From Lentimonas sp002292345 (lineage in GTDB: Bacteria > Verrucomicrobiota > Verrucomicrobiia > Opitutales > Coraliomargaritaceae), in contig CAXLMP010000056.1 of assembly GCA_964187655.1 (NCBI GenBank), positions 12,293-76,292 of the forward strand: DNA of 64,000 nucleotides, written 5' to 3'. Both the position numbers and the translations under genes were made by a program. A model generated the notes under the pieces. It ran no database searches and was not told where the DNA came from. It saw only the letters and a program-made list of their open reading frames with translations. This document shows, piece by piece, positions 39,171-49,769 of this stretch. How positions within the stretch are numbered: position 1 is the stretch's first letter; each line of letters starts with the position of its first letter.

Positions 39171-39412
39171 CTCGTTAATTACTGTGAAATAAGCGTGGAA
39201 TACAAATAAAACCAACTATTCATTCACCTTTATACCGAAGGTTTCACTTTTATATTAACAGCAAAAATAACCTCTAAAGGCTTACTTAATAAATACTTGT
39301 TGAGTTATTACAGCTCATCCACACACATATTAAGAAGAAGAGATTTATATATTAAAAAAGAGACTAGTATATAAGCATTGCCAGTAACTCTAAAATCCCA
39401 AAAATTTATACC
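39171..39412. other. AT-rich region upstream of dnaN
   Basis: A 242-bp, strongly AT-rich gap. It contains one DnaA-box-like site (TCATCCACA at 39315-39323, one mismatch from TTATCCACA) and several TATATTA-type stretches. No dnaA gene is adjacent and there is no clear cluster of boxes, so origin function is only a possibility. The dnaN promoter must lie here. Confidence 0.35.
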
Positions 39413-40540
39413 ATGAAGTTCAAGATCAATCAGGATCATTTTAGCAACGGCCTCCAACAGGTTCTCAATGTTGTCGGTGCGCGTGCCACGATGCCCATTC
39501 TCAGCAATGTGCTGATCGAAGCAGAGGAGGGGCATATTTCGTTAACCACGACTAACCTCGATCTCGGGATTCGCTGCCGAATTAAAGCAGACGTTTCTGA
39601 GCCGGGCGGCCTCACGTTACCAGTGCGTAAATTGGCGACCATTATTCGTGAATTACCTCAAAACGAAATTTTCATCGAAACCAGCGATAACAACCAAGCG
39701 AAGATCACTTCCGGTGGTTCGAACTTTAAAATAATGGGTATTAGCACGGAGGAATTTCCACCATTACCATCATTTGAAAACCGACACGTCTTCGAGCTAT
39801 CTCAGTCTGAAATCGTAAGCATGCTTAAAAGTGTTTCTTATGGTCAATCCAGCGATGAGAATCGTTACATCTTAAACGGTGTATATTTTAATTTTGCGGA
39901 CGAAAAACTAACTCTCGTCGCAACAGACGGGCGACGTCTCGCGTTAACCGCTCTGGACACTGAAATAAGCGAAGACAATGTCGGCAGCCTTATTCTTCCA
40001 GCCAAAACAGTCGCTGAGCTTGAGCGCTTAATGGGTAAAGGAGATAAGGTTAAAATTGCTTTCAACGACCGTCAGGCGGCATTTGAAATTAGCATCGAAG
40101 ACTCTAGTGATACTGGCTTGGTTGATCATCTTTATCTTGTTTCGAAAATTGTTGAGGGTAATTATCCAAACTACCGACAAGTTATTCCGAAAGAGACAGA
40201 GCACCGCGTTAAAATCGAACGTGAACTTATGTTAGAGTGTGTGCACCGTGCGGCCCTCGTCACATCTGACAAGAGCAATTCCGTGAAGCTCAAGGTCAGT
40301 AAAAACCTTCTTGAAATTTCAGGTTCAAGCACCGAATACGGGGAATCGCATGAATCAATGGCGATCGCTTACGATGGCCCAGAAGTGCAGGTCGCATTTA
40401 ACCCCCAGTTCCTTATCGAACCATTGAAGGCGTTGACGAAGGATGAAGTGTTTTTCGAATTCAAAGATGAGCTCAGCCCTGGTCTCTTTAAGACACTCGA
40501 TAACTTTATCTGTGTGGTTATGCCCTTGCGCTTAAATTAA
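39413..40540 (+). CDS. dnaN: DNA polymerase III sliding clamp (beta subunit)
   Basis: Ring-shaped processivity clamp, 375 residues in three similar domains of about 120 residues. Typical stretches are MKFKINQDHFSNGLQQVLNVVGARATMPILSNVLIEA, YGQSSDENRYILNGVYF with LVATDGRRLAL, and the C-terminal FICVVMPLRL peptide. The usual neighbour dnaA is missing; pssA lies upstream instead. A strong terminator follows. Confidence 0.96.
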   Translation: MKFKINQDHFSNGLQQVLNVVGARATMPILSNVLIEAEEGHISLTTTNLDLGIRCRIKADVSEPGGLTLPVRKLATIIRELPQNEIFIETSDNNQAKITSGGSNFKIMGISTEEFPPLPSFENRHVFELSQSEIVSMLKSVSYGQSSDENRYILNGVYFNFADEKLTLVATDGRRLALTALDTEISEDNVGSLILPAKTVAELERLMGKGDKVKIAFNDRQAAFEISIEDSSDTGLVDHLYLVSKIVEGNYPNYRQVIPKETEHRVKIERELMLECVHRAALVTSDKSNSVKLKVSKNLLEISGSSTEYGESHESMAIAYDGPEVQVAFNPQFLIEPLKALTKDEVFFEFKDELSPGLFKTLDNFICVVMPLRLN

Positions 40541-40581
40541 TTCTAAGACCAACAGGCCCGCGCTGTTATATCATTTATCGC

Positions 40582-40619
40582 CGAGCGAGTGAGCTATTGT
40601 CTCCCTCGCTCGTTTGCGT
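40582..40619 (+). terminator. Rho-independent terminator of dnaN
   Basis: CGAGCGAG/CTCGCTCG forms an 8-bp stem, extended by GAG/CTC past one mismatch, with a 7-base loop. TTTGCGTTT follows, 41 bp after the dnaN stop. Confidence 0.8.
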
Positions 40620-40707
40620 TTATAATGCCGATAAAGATGAAAATGGAACAAGCGCTGACATCTAGCATCAAATAAATACAAACGGATCTATTTTTATTAA
40701 ATTTAAC

Positions 40708-41598
40708 ATGTTTGGTTTCACTCAATCAACCCTTCAGGTTATCCTCTTCGGAATCGCTGCTGTCGCAGTTTTATTGTCTCACGTCGGACTTCGTAAGGGG
40801 ATTCCAACCTTCACTATTATGGGGCGCTGGTTGCGGTGGATACTGTTTGCAGGTTTATTTTCGTATTTTCTCAAAACAATGGAGATATCTTTGCGGCCGG
40901 ATTGGGTGCATTTTATTACCGGAATTACACTCTGGTTCGTATTGGAAACAGGCTATTATTGGATCGCGATTAAAGCACTAAGCCGAAGCGATATGCCTTT
41001 ATTCCCTAGTTTTAAACTCAATAACGATGGCGATGAATGGCCAGCGGATCCGTTATTAATCGAAGTCAGACAATGGCTTCGGAATGTTGAATTTAACCGC
41101 CTCAGTGCATTGAAAGCAGAGCTTTTTGAAGAGACTTTTTTACGTGCGTCGATTTATGAAAGTTCTGACAAACTAACACGGCTACAAATATTGTTCATCC
41201 CAAAACGTAAGGGTGGGGCGACTGCCTGCTATACCTTAAGCACGAACGGTGAAAACGGCCGCAGGCTCGTTACAGATAATTTATTTCTACCTTTTGGTGG
41301 TTATTATCCGGAAGCTTGGGACATTGTGCGCAAGCCATTAATCGGTTCTCTAAAACGATTACTTAAATTGCACCGACTGCGCGTAATAAAGAGCAACCTA
41401 AAACCAATTCCCTTCGAAGATACACCGCTCGAGGAGTTAAATGATCAACAGCGGATCCTAGAACGCTTCAACCTTGAAAATGGTTTTTTAAACCCCCGCC
41501 AATTCCAAGCAGAGGTAGGAAAAATATCGTATGATGGCCGCTATCGTCTATGGAAAGAGATGTGGTTGCTCGCTTACCTAGGCAGGTCAGTTACTTAA
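40708..41598 (+). CDS. Hypothetical membrane protein with cytoplasmic domain
   Basis: I do not recognise this 296-residue protein. Three membrane helices (about 5-27, 44-60, 69-90) are followed by a cytoplasmic domain of about 200 residues with alternating charge and several aromatic residues (FGGYYPEAWDIVRKPLIGSLKRLLKLHRLRV). There is no enzyme motif. It is set between dnaN and a DUF6172-like gene on the same strand, with 95 bp before the latter. Confidence 0.55.
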   Translation: MFGFTQSTLQVILFGIAAVAVLLSHVGLRKGIPTFTIMGRWLRWILFAGLFSYFLKTMEISLRPDWVHFITGITLWFVLETGYYWIAIKALSRSDMPLFPSFKLNNDGDEWPADPLLIEVRQWLRNVEFNRLSALKAELFEETFLRASIYESSDKLTRLQILFIPKRKGGATACYTLSTNGENGRRLVTDNLFLPFGGYYPEAWDIVRKPLIGSLKRLLKLHRLRVIKSNLKPIPFEDTPLEELNDQQRILERFNLENGFLNPRQFQAEVGKISYDGRYRLWKEMWLLAYLGRSVT

Positions 41599-41693
41599 TT
41601 TAATTAAGTGTAAAAATCCCGACTATTTTATAATTCAATAGATGGTTGCTGAATAAAAAGGACAAGGCACAAAGGAGCCTAAAAATTAACGTC

Positions 41694-42002
41694 ATGAAGA
41701 AGACATTTTCGATAAACGATCGTAAAAAAACGCCCGCCCGCGTGATTGAAGCAATTAAATCAGAGCTGCGGAAATATGTGAAACGTGAGCGTAAAAAGAA
41801 ATTACCCGAAGGTGTGGATTTTTGGGATTTCGATTGCAAGGTTGGTGAATCTGCGGAAAAGGCGCTACCACTGCATGTGGCCGAAATTAATCAAGCACTC
41901 GATCATGCGCAGGCCGATGACTGGCAATCAGTGTATTTCGAGATCCTCGTAAAACCAGGCATACGAACGCATAAAGCCAAAACATCCACCAGCGAGTTGT
42001 AA
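41694..42002 (+). CDS. Small conserved protein, DUF6172-like
   Basis: A 102-residue basic protein with KKTFSINDRKKTPARVIEAIKSELRKYVKRERKKKLPEG near the N-terminus, followed by VDFWDFDCKVG. I believe this is the DUF6172 family, from memory and not checked. The highly basic helix could bind nucleic acid; no function is known. An AAAGGAG lies about 20 bp upstream of the ATG, too far for a normal ribosome-binding site. An in-frame start at 41646 is possible. Confidence 0.65.
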   Translation: MKKTFSINDRKKTPARVIEAIKSELRKYVKRERKKKLPEGVDFWDFDCKVGESAEKALPLHVAEINQALDHAQADDWQSVYFEILVKPGIRTHKAKTSTSEL

Positions 42003-42013
42003 TCAACAAAGAC

Positions 42014-42042
42014 AAAAAAGCCCCCTACAACTAGGAGGCCTT
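42014..42042 (-). terminator. Rho-independent terminator of gnd
   Basis: On the minus strand an 8-bp stem GCCTCCTA/TAGGGGGC with loop GTTG is followed by six T residues, about 30 bp after the gnd stop. Confidence 0.85.
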
Positions 42043-42066
42043 AATTTGATAAAAGTTGCTAGGCTT

Positions 42067-43572
<1,506 letters not shown>

Positions 43573-43780
43573 AATTATTTGTGGGTTTAAAGATAGGCAG
43601 GAAATTTACTCGGCGCGGTGAGGCAAGGCTAGAGTCCAATCTATTCTTGAATAATAGTCATGTCAGTAATGGGGCGAATAGAAACAACCACAGTATTAAA
43701 AACCGAGGTATGCTAATCTTGTGTGCGCGTTACTGTCGACCGCGCTTAGTATAGTAAAATACAAGTGGGTTTTCCGGTAC

Positions 43781-44239
43781 TTAAAGGCCGAGCGCGAGCA
43801 GTCCGCCAATGAATCCCGCGACGGCGCCAAAGATAACATGGCCGACCAAGTGGAGTAGTCCTTGTTCTAGGGTGGCTTTACGATAAGCCTCGATGGGGTG
43901 GCGCTCGCTAGCAATGAACATTAGGCAGTAGCTCATGACGAGTCCGTGAAAAAATCCAAATCCGAGGCCCAGAAAGATCGCAGACGGAAAGCTCAGTGAG
44001 TTCATTGCGTTCATTAGAAGGAAATACAGCACCCCAAATACAATGCCAGCGATACTGTGAATAAGCGTGCCGAGAATGGCCGCCCGCTCGACTGTGCCAG
44101 TAAAAAAACTACCGAGCGCTATAACCATATCGACTCGCTTACTGTAAGCATGACTAACAGTGCGCATGAACAAATTCATAGCAAAAGAGCCAATCAAACC
44201 GCAGATGGCTCCTAAAATAACTAAAGTCAAATAACTCAT
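43781..44239 (-). CDS. Hypothetical four-helix membrane protein
   Basis: A 152-residue protein with four membrane helices (about 4-24, 52-76, 84-106, 125-150), several with glycine and small-residue packing (GAVAGFIGGLLALGL). A short basic loop (HAYSKRVDM) lies after the first helix. I do not recognise the family. It stands alone between gnd and the prfA leader. Confidence 0.5.
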   Translation of the reverse strand: MSYLTLVILGAICGLIGSFAMNLFMRTVSHAYSKRVDMVIALGSFFTGTVERAAILGTLIHSIAGIVFGVLYFLLMNAMNSLSFPSAIFLGLGFGFFHGLVMSYCLMFIASERHPIEAYRKATLEQGLLHLVGHVIFGAVAGFIGGLLALGL

Positions 44240-44574
44240 AATGTTTTAATATATTACTTTAGCACAGTTTATCGATGGGTAAAGTAGGTGAAAATTAAAA
44301 ATCATTCAACCCTTTGATCACTGGTTAATTTAAACTTTAAATACGATGCCTCGCATACTCGAGCCTTTTTACGTAATTCGCGTTAGACCTGGGCAGTATA
44401 GTCGAGGTTAATGCCTGCCACTACTTGCCTGCTCTTACTGAGAAATGCCGAGTAGAGTTGGAGGGTGATTAGGTGAGATTTAATATCTCGCCAGCCCTCC
44501 GTGGTTGACCTTGAGGGGACTTTCGCGAATTGATTGGTACACCTGCAACATTTTGTGGGTTTACATACAATAAT
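44240..44574. other. Intergenic region with structured leader before prfA
   Basis: About 335 bp without a gene. A stem-loop at 44460-44500 (GGAGGG/CCCTCC with an inner GAGAT/ATCTC) lies 75 bp before prfA. A TTGACC at 44505-44510 could be a -35, but no good -10 follows. Confidence 0.35.
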
Positions 44575-45666
44575 ATGGCAAAAATTCCCGATATCGCCCC
44601 ATTCCGTGCCAAGCTTGACTCCTTGGACGCTCAAATTGCTGAGCCCAACTTCTATTCTGACCAACGGCGTGCGGCGGAAGTGGGCCGAGAGCATCAACGT
44701 GTCAGTAGTTTGATCGAAAAGTTCGAAGCCTTCAATTCGGCTCATAAGGCGATCGCAGAAAATGAGGCGATGATTGCGGATAAGGAGACCGACGAAGAAA
44801 TTCGCGAAATGGCGCAAGAAGAACTAGTCGAGCTTCGAGCTCAGATTGAGACCTTAGAAAACGATGTGTTGCGCGCGATGATTCCGCCGGATCCGACTGA
44901 CAGTCGTAACTCGGTGATGGAAATCCGTGGCGGCGCGGGTGGTGATGAAGCTAATATTTTCGCCGGGGATCTATTCCGGATGTATAGCCGTTATGCCGAG
45001 CGGCGTGGCTGGAAGGTGGATGTGATGAGTACCAGTTTGGCCGATACCGGTGGCTATCGTGAAATTATCTTCAATATGACCGGCGAAGATGCCTATAAAT
45101 ATTTGAAATTTGAAAGTGGCGTGCACCGTGTGCAGCGTGTGCCTGTGACCGAGACGCAAGGGCGCATTCATACTTCGACTGCCACGGTGGCCGTGTTACC
45201 TGAAGCTGAGGAAGTCGACATCGAGATTCGCACCCAAGATTTGGACATCGCGACGATGCGCGCTTCGGGAGCAGGTGGTCAGCACGTTAATACCACTGAC
45301 TCTGCGGTGATGATGACGCACATCCCAACTGGAGTGACGGTATATTGCGCCGACGAACGTTCGCAGATCAAGAATCGTGCGAAGGCGTTAACCGTCATGC
45401 GCTCGCGCTTACTAAAGGCGAAAGAGGACGAGGAACATGCGAAATATGCCGCGGAGCGCAAGGGCCAGATTGGCACCGGCGACCGATCCGAGCGCATTCG
45501 CACTTATAACTATCCGCAAGGCCGTCTCACCGACCATCGCATTGGTCTAAGTCTTTCTTTACCGTCGGTGATCGATGGAGACCTTGAGGGCCTGATTGAT
45601 GGTCTACAGGATTTCGACTACGATGCCCGTATTCAGAATCTATTGAAGAAGCAGGTAGAGGTGTAA
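44575..45666 (+). CDS. prfA: Peptide chain release factor 1
   Basis: Release factor that reads UAA and UAG stop codons, 363 residues. The catalytic GGQ motif is at 234-236 (SGAGGQHVNTTDSAVMMTH) and the family-typical GGAGGDEANIFAGDLFRMY lies earlier. The start is MAKIPDIAPF; an upstream in-frame start at 44530 lacks support. The gene for the enzyme that methylates this GGQ glutamine, prmC, follows on the same strand. Confidence 0.95.
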   Translation: MAKIPDIAPFRAKLDSLDAQIAEPNFYSDQRRAAEVGREHQRVSSLIEKFEAFNSAHKAIAENEAMIADKETDEEIREMAQEELVELRAQIETLENDVLRAMIPPDPTDSRNSVMEIRGGAGGDEANIFAGDLFRMYSRYAERRGWKVDVMSTSLADTGGYREIIFNMTGEDAYKYLKFESGVHRVQRVPVTETQGRIHTSTATVAVLPEAEEVDIEIRTQDLDIATMRASGAGGQHVNTTDSAVMMTHIPTGVTVYCADERSQIKNRAKALTVMRSRLLKAKEDEEHAKYAAERKGQIGTGDRSERIRTYNYPQGRLTDHRIGLSLSLPSVIDGDLEGLIDGLQDFDYDARIQNLLKKQVEV

Positions 45667-45668
45667 GA

Positions 45669-45759
45669 GAGCTGAAACCTGAGGGCTGAAACTGGAGACT
45701 TGAAACCTGAGACTTGAGATTTAAGAGCTGAGACTTGAAACTTGAGACCTGAGACCTGA
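45669..45759 (+). repeat. Tandem 7-bp repeat tract, 13 units
   Basis: Thirteen consecutive 7-bp units, consensus GACTTGA (GACCTGA, GAGCTGA and AACCTGA variants), start right after the prfA stop codon. The phase is kept throughout. Similar tracts occur six more times in the window. Confidence 0.85.
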
Positions 45760-45814
45760 AAGTGAAGAAAATGACTTCGAAACATTTTTTCTGTAATATG
45801 CGAAATCGTTTGTT

Positions 45815-45905
45815 TGTGGCGTCGTTGCTTGCAACTGGTTGGATTAAGCCAATTACCTAAGAAACCATTGCACCCGTGGGCATAATAACAAGTAACGACG
45901 CCACA
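45815..45905. repeat. Long inverted repeat upstream of prmC
   Basis: Arms of 17 bp (45815-45831 and 45889-45905) match at 16 of 17 positions, reading TGTGGCGTCGTTRCTTG. They enclose 57 bp that hold a smaller TTGG/CCAA hairpin. A large cruciform or structured RNA is possible. Confidence 0.65.
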
Positions 45906-45939
45906 GTTTAATGTAAGCATACTTTTCTAAAAACGTATT

Positions 45940-46794
45940 ATGGCACTGTTAACGATTCGCGAAATTAAAGAGCGCACTGAGGCTTTCTTCGAGTCCAAGG
46001 GCGTGCCGAATGCGCGACTAGATACGGACACGTTGATTGCATATTCACTTGGAATTAAACGCCTAGAGCTGTATCTTGACCTCGACCGGCCACTCACCGA
46101 AACGCAGCTCGCTACCTTGCGCCCACTAGTCAAGCGCCGTGCGGAGCGCGAGCCGCTGCAATACATCGTCGGCACGGTGGATTTCTGTGACATGGAGCTC
46201 AAGGTGGATCGGCGGGCATTGATCCCGCGCTTCGAGACCGAAGAGTTGGTTGAACTCGCTTGTGAGGCTTTATCTACAAGTCCAAAGATGATTCTAGATT
46301 TGGGCACGGGGTCTGGTGCGTTAGCCTTAGCGTTCGCAAATAAATATCCAGAGGCGTCGGTCGATGCGGTCGATGTGAGTGCCGAAGCGCTCTCGCTGGC
46401 TCAAGAGAACGCACTCGCACTAGGGCTAGACAATCGAGTGACATTTCATGAAGGAAGTTGGTGGTGTCCTTTGGGACTAGGGAAGCAACACTATGATCTA
46501 ATCGTCTCAAATCCGCCGTATTTAACCAACGAAGAAATGACCACCGCTGAGCCTGAAGTAGTCGACCACGAGCCACACAGCGCATTGGTTTCGGGCGCGG
46601 ATGGACTAGGTGATATGCGCCTCATTTTTAAAGACGCCGCGAGTCACATGAAGCCAGGCGGGTTGCTCGCGCTAGAGACTGGCATCGCTCAGGCCGAGGC
46701 TTTGGATGCATTAGCTGCAACTGCTGGTCTGCAAGGTGAGTGCATCGAGGATTTGAGTGGCCGCCCGCGCTTCTATTTCGCGCGTAAGGGGTAG
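45940..46794 (+). CDS. prmC: Release factor glutamine methyltransferase PrmC
   Basis: N5-methylates the glutamine of the GGQ motif in release factors; 284 residues. The N-terminal helical domain is followed by EPLQYIVGTVDFCDMEL, LIPRFETEELVE, the SAM loop DLGTGSG (120-126) and catalytic NPPY (191-194). It follows prfA, its substrate gene, though 270 bp of repeats and inverted repeat separate them. Confidence 0.95.
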   Translation: MALLTIREIKERTEAFFESKGVPNARLDTDTLIAYSLGIKRLELYLDLDRPLTETQLATLRPLVKRRAEREPLQYIVGTVDFCDMELKVDRRALIPRFETEELVELACEALSTSPKMILDLGTGSGALALAFANKYPEASVDAVDVSAEALSLAQENALALGLDNRVTFHEGSWWCPLGLGKQHYDLIVSNPPYLTNEEMTTAEPEVVDHEPHSALVSGADGLGDMRLIFKDAASHMKPGGLLALETGIAQAEALDALAATAGLQGECIEDLSGRPRFYFARKG

Positions 46795-46874
46795 AACAAC
46801 TCCTGGCGTACAGACAGTCGCAACGGGCGGAAATTAACCACAGCTCGTGGTCTCATCTCGATCTTGTGGATGAC

Positions 46875-47639
46875 TTACACTTGTCGCCCAAACGCCACTG
46901 CCAGGCCCATCAAGGTGAGATCTTTAACGAACAAACTTTTCTGCGCCCAATCTTGGGTGAGGTTAGCAATACTACCGCCAGTGGAAAGCACCACTGGCTC
47001 GGCTTCACCGCGGGTTTTGAGGTCTGTCAGTATGCGCGCGAGGAGGGCGTCGACCATGCCGGAAAAGCCGACAGCGACGCCGAGCCTCATCGCGTGTACG
47101 GTGGATTTACCAATCGCACCCTCGACGTTGAGTAGGTCGGCTTCGCTGATCTCAGGCAGGAGTGCCGTTTGCTCGTGTAGGTAGCGGGTCATCACAGCGA
47201 GGCCAGGTGCGATGATCCCGCCCTCGTAGCCTGCGCTAGTAATAATGTCGAAGGTCACAGCGGTGCCCATGTCGAGAATGATGGCGGGTACGCCGTGGTA
47301 TTGCTGCACGGCGATGGCATTGGCCAGGCGGTCTTGGCCGATTTCTTCGGGGTGGGGGTACGCGAGGTCAAGCCCGCGACAGCTTTTATATGTGAGGTGA
47401 AAAATAGGCAGATTGAACCGACGGAGACTGGCCTCCAAGTGGGCATTGATACTTGGCACTACGGAACAAAATGAGATGGCGGTGACACCAATAAGCAGCG
47501 GTTCGATCAGCGCCGCAAAGGCTTTGGATTCACCGCCGCGAAACCCGTCGGTCGGGAAATGCCCAGTGTCGGTAACGGTTTGGCCGTCTACAATTCCGTA
47601 GTGGGAGCTGGTGTTGCCGACATCGATGCTAAGGATCAT
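46875..47639 (-). CDS. coaX: Type III pantothenate kinase
   Basis: First step of coenzyme A synthesis, by the CoaX-type ASKHA-fold kinase; 254 residues. The phosphate-1 motif is LSIDVGNTSSHYG, the middle motif is DMGTAVTFDII, and the pantothenate-binding segment is GGIIAPGLAVMTRYLHEQTALLP. It is the last gene of a minus-strand run lipoprotein-nadC-birA-coaX. BirA plus CoaX is a common pairing. Confidence 0.93.
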   Translation of the reverse strand: MILSIDVGNTSSHYGIVDGQTVTDTGHFPTDGFRGGESKAFAALIEPLLIGVTAISFCSVVPSINAHLEASLRRFNLPIFHLTYKSCRGLDLAYPHPEEIGQDRLANAIAVQQYHGVPAIILDMGTAVTFDIITSAGYEGGIIAPGLAVMTRYLHEQTALLPEISEADLLNVEGAIGKSTVHAMRLGVAVGFSGMVDALLARILTDLKTRGEAEPVVLSTGGSIANLTQDWAQKSLFVKDLTLMGLAVAFGRQV

Positions 47640-47646
47640 GGTAAGA

Positions 47647-47695
47647 GACTTGAGGGCTAAGACTTGAGTGAGGAGACTTAAGGAGGGAGAGTGAG
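47647..47695 (+). repeat. 7-bp repeat tract between birA and coaX
   Basis: Seven in-phase units (GACTTGA, GGGCTAA, GACTTGA, GTGAGGA and so on) directly upstream of the coaX start on its strand. Same unit as the tract after prfA. Confidence 0.75.
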
Positions 47696-47722
47696 CTCGG
47701 GTAGCCAGCTAACGCAAGCCAC

Positions 47723-48742
47723 CTATTTCTTTAATGTAACATCACCGGCTCGCACCGGGATCGTGTTGCCGTCGGTTTGTGCGAGTAGGAGTGCGCCAGA
47801 TGCGTCGATGCCATTGGCGATACCAGAGATTGCTTTGCCGCCTTGGAGTGCGGTGACTGATTTCCCTTTGAGTGAGTTGAGAGGTGCCCATGCGTCGGCG
47901 AGCGTTTCGGTGGTTTTATTATGAATACAGACTTCGTAGGCGTGGTTGATCGCTTGGAGCACGCGGGCGGCAACTTGGTTGATCGGCAGTTCTTGGCCGT
48001 GAATCGCATACAGGCTAGTGGCGATGCTGCGCAGCTCTTTTGGGAATTTGGATGGGTTGCTGTTTAAGTTAATACCAATGCCGAAGACGATGCTGCGCAG
48101 GCTGTCGGAATCCATTTTCGCTTCCGTGAGCATGCCGGCGAATTTTCGGCCGTCACAGTGCAGATCGTTGGGCCATTTGATCTGCAACTTGGCTTTGGGA
48201 GTGAAGGGCTGCAGTGCTCGGCAAATAGTGATGCCCGCCCAGAGGGTGAAGTGTTGTAGCTGTTGCGGCGGGATGTTGGGCTCAAATAACACGGACAAAT
48301 ACAAGTTATCTGCCGAGGCGCTATACCAGTCGCGGCCGAGGCGTCCGCGGCCTTTGGTCTGACAGCTAGAAGCGATGGCGAACGGGCTTTTGCGGCCGTA
48401 GCTGATTTGCCGCTCTGCTTCACTGTTGGTGCTATCGATCACTGGAAAATAAAGCACGTCGAGTTCTGCCGCGGCGTCTTGCAAATAGTAGCGCAGCAAG
48501 GCGGGATGCAACACTTCGGGCTCTTGTGTGAGTCGGTAGCCGCGGTTGCGCACCGCTTCAAAAATGAAGCCCTGCTCGCGGAGTTTCTCAAGTTTGGCGT
48601 GGATGGCAGGTCGGGAAATACCAAGTTGTCCCGCGAGCAGGCTGCCGGAAACAAACTCATCGGTCGCATCGAGGAGTCCCTTGAGGATGACGAACTCGTC
48701 CTCGGCGCTCTTTGATTCTTTGTAATCTGTGTCGGTGCTCAT
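47723..48742 (-). CDS. birA: Bifunctional biotin--protein ligase and biotin operon repressor
   Basis: A 339-residue BirA. An N-terminal winged helix (about 15-75, GSLLAGQLGISRPAIHAKLEKLREQGF) allows DNA binding. The ligase domain has DSTNSEAERQ, the biotinyl-AMP loop QTKGRGRLGRDW and KWPNDL, and a C-terminal SH3-like domain. It attaches biotin to carboxylase carrier proteins and may repress biotin genes. No biotin synthesis genes are in the window. Confidence 0.92.
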   Translation of the reverse strand: MSTDTDYKESKSAEDEFVILKGLLDATDEFVSGSLLAGQLGISRPAIHAKLEKLREQGFIFEAVRNRGYRLTQEPEVLHPALLRYYLQDAAAELDVLYFPVIDSTNSEAERQISYGRKSPFAIASSCQTKGRGRLGRDWYSASADNLYLSVLFEPNIPPQQLQHFTLWAGITICRALQPFTPKAKLQIKWPNDLHCDGRKFAGMLTEAKMDSDSLRSIVFGIGINLNSNPSKFPKELRSIATSLYAIHGQELPINQVAARVLQAINHAYEVCIHNKTTETLADAWAPLNSLKGKSVTALQGGKAISGIANGIDASGALLLAQTDGNTIPVRAGDVTLKK

Positions 48743-48832
48743 GCTATTGAGTGAGAAGTGAGGGTAATATCAGTGGGGAGTGATAGTTGTGAACAGTCTT
48801 TGTCTACTTAATCTTAATCATCACTTTGACTG

Positions 48833-49762
48833 TTATAGCCAGTCGAGGCCGATATCCTTCCAAGTGCTTTGATGCACCGGGGCTCCGGTGGAGATGAAAT
48901 CGAGGCCGAGGGTCCCGAGGCTAGCTAAGATGTCGAGTTGGATGCCGCCGCTGGCCTCGCTACAGGCACGGTCGCCGATCAGTTCGATAGCGGCTCTGAG
49001 ATCATCCTCCGAGAAGTTATCGAGCAGGATGATGTCAGCCCCAGCCTCAAGCACGGGTGGGATTTGCTCAAGTGTATCAACTTCGACTTCGATCGCGAGG
49101 TCTTCGCAGGCGCTGCGGGCGAGGCTAACCGTTTCGGTGAGTCGCTCGCCACTGGTCGATCCGGCCACGGCGAGGTGGTTGTCCTTGAGCATCACACGGT
49201 CGAACAGGCCGATGCGGTGGTTATAGCCGCCACCACATGCAAAGGCATATTTTTGCAGGACACGATAGCCAGGCAGGGTCTTGCGTGTGTCGAGTAGTAC
49301 GGTGTCGCTCTGGCTGAGGGCATCGGCGTAGGCACGTGTTTCGGTGGCAATACCAGCCAAGTGCTGGAGGAAATTAAGAATGATACGCTCGGCTTGCAGT
49401 AGCGGGCCAGAGGCGCCTGTGAGTATACCGAGTGAGTCACCCGCGGCGACCTGACCGCCATCCTGCACGTGTGCTTCGAAGCTGCAACCTTCGCCATACG
49501 AGTTTAATGCAAGCGGCACCAGACCGAGTCCGCAGACCACCATCGGCTCACGGGCGGTGAGTTGAGCGGTGCCGGTTGCGCCTTCGGGCATGAGAGCGGC
49601 GGTCACATCGCCGAGTCGCTCGGGCCGTTCAGCCAGTCCCGCGCCGGCAAGATCTTCAATCTTTGCGAGCCCTACAAGTTGGCGCAGGTAGTCCTGATCA
49701 AGGTCGGACCAGCTGAGTTGAGTGCGAAAGTCGGCTTGAGTGTATCTACGTTCGGTGGACAT
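48833..49762 (-). CDS. nadC: Nicotinate-nucleotide pyrophosphorylase (carboxylating)
   Basis: De novo NAD synthesis enzyme converting quinolinate and PRPP to nicotinate mononucleotide; 309 residues. Key stretches are LDTRKTLPGYRVLQKYAFACGGGYNHRIGLFDRVMLKDNHL (substrate Lys, Arg and His residues), VEVDTLEQ and LLDNFSEDDLRAA. The start is MSTERRYTQ; the reading from 49822 overlaps the next gene. No nadA or nadB is nearby. Confidence 0.94.
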   Translation of the reverse strand: MSTERRYTQADFRTQLSWSDLDQDYLRQLVGLAKIEDLAGAGLAERPERLGDVTAALMPEGATGTAQLTAREPMVVCGLGLVPLALNSYGEGCSFEAHVQDGGQVAAGDSLGILTGASGPLLQAERIILNFLQHLAGIATETRAYADALSQSDTVLLDTRKTLPGYRVLQKYAFACGGGYNHRIGLFDRVMLKDNHLAVAGSTSGERLTETVSLARSACEDLAIEVEVDTLEQIPPVLEAGADIILLDNFSEDDLRAAIELIGDRACSEASGGIQLDILASLGTLGLDFISTGAPVHQSTWKDIGLDWL

Positions 49763-49769
49763 GTCTGAA

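Noticed and set aside
45669..45759. CRISPR-like array
   Set aside because: The units are 7 bp without spacers; no repeat-spacer structure exists anywhere in the window.
45633..45920. Minus-strand open frame of 95 codons
   Set aside because: Its middle is the translation of the 7-bp repeat tract (LKFQVSALKSQVSG-type peptide), a known kind of spurious prediction. It also overlaps prfA.
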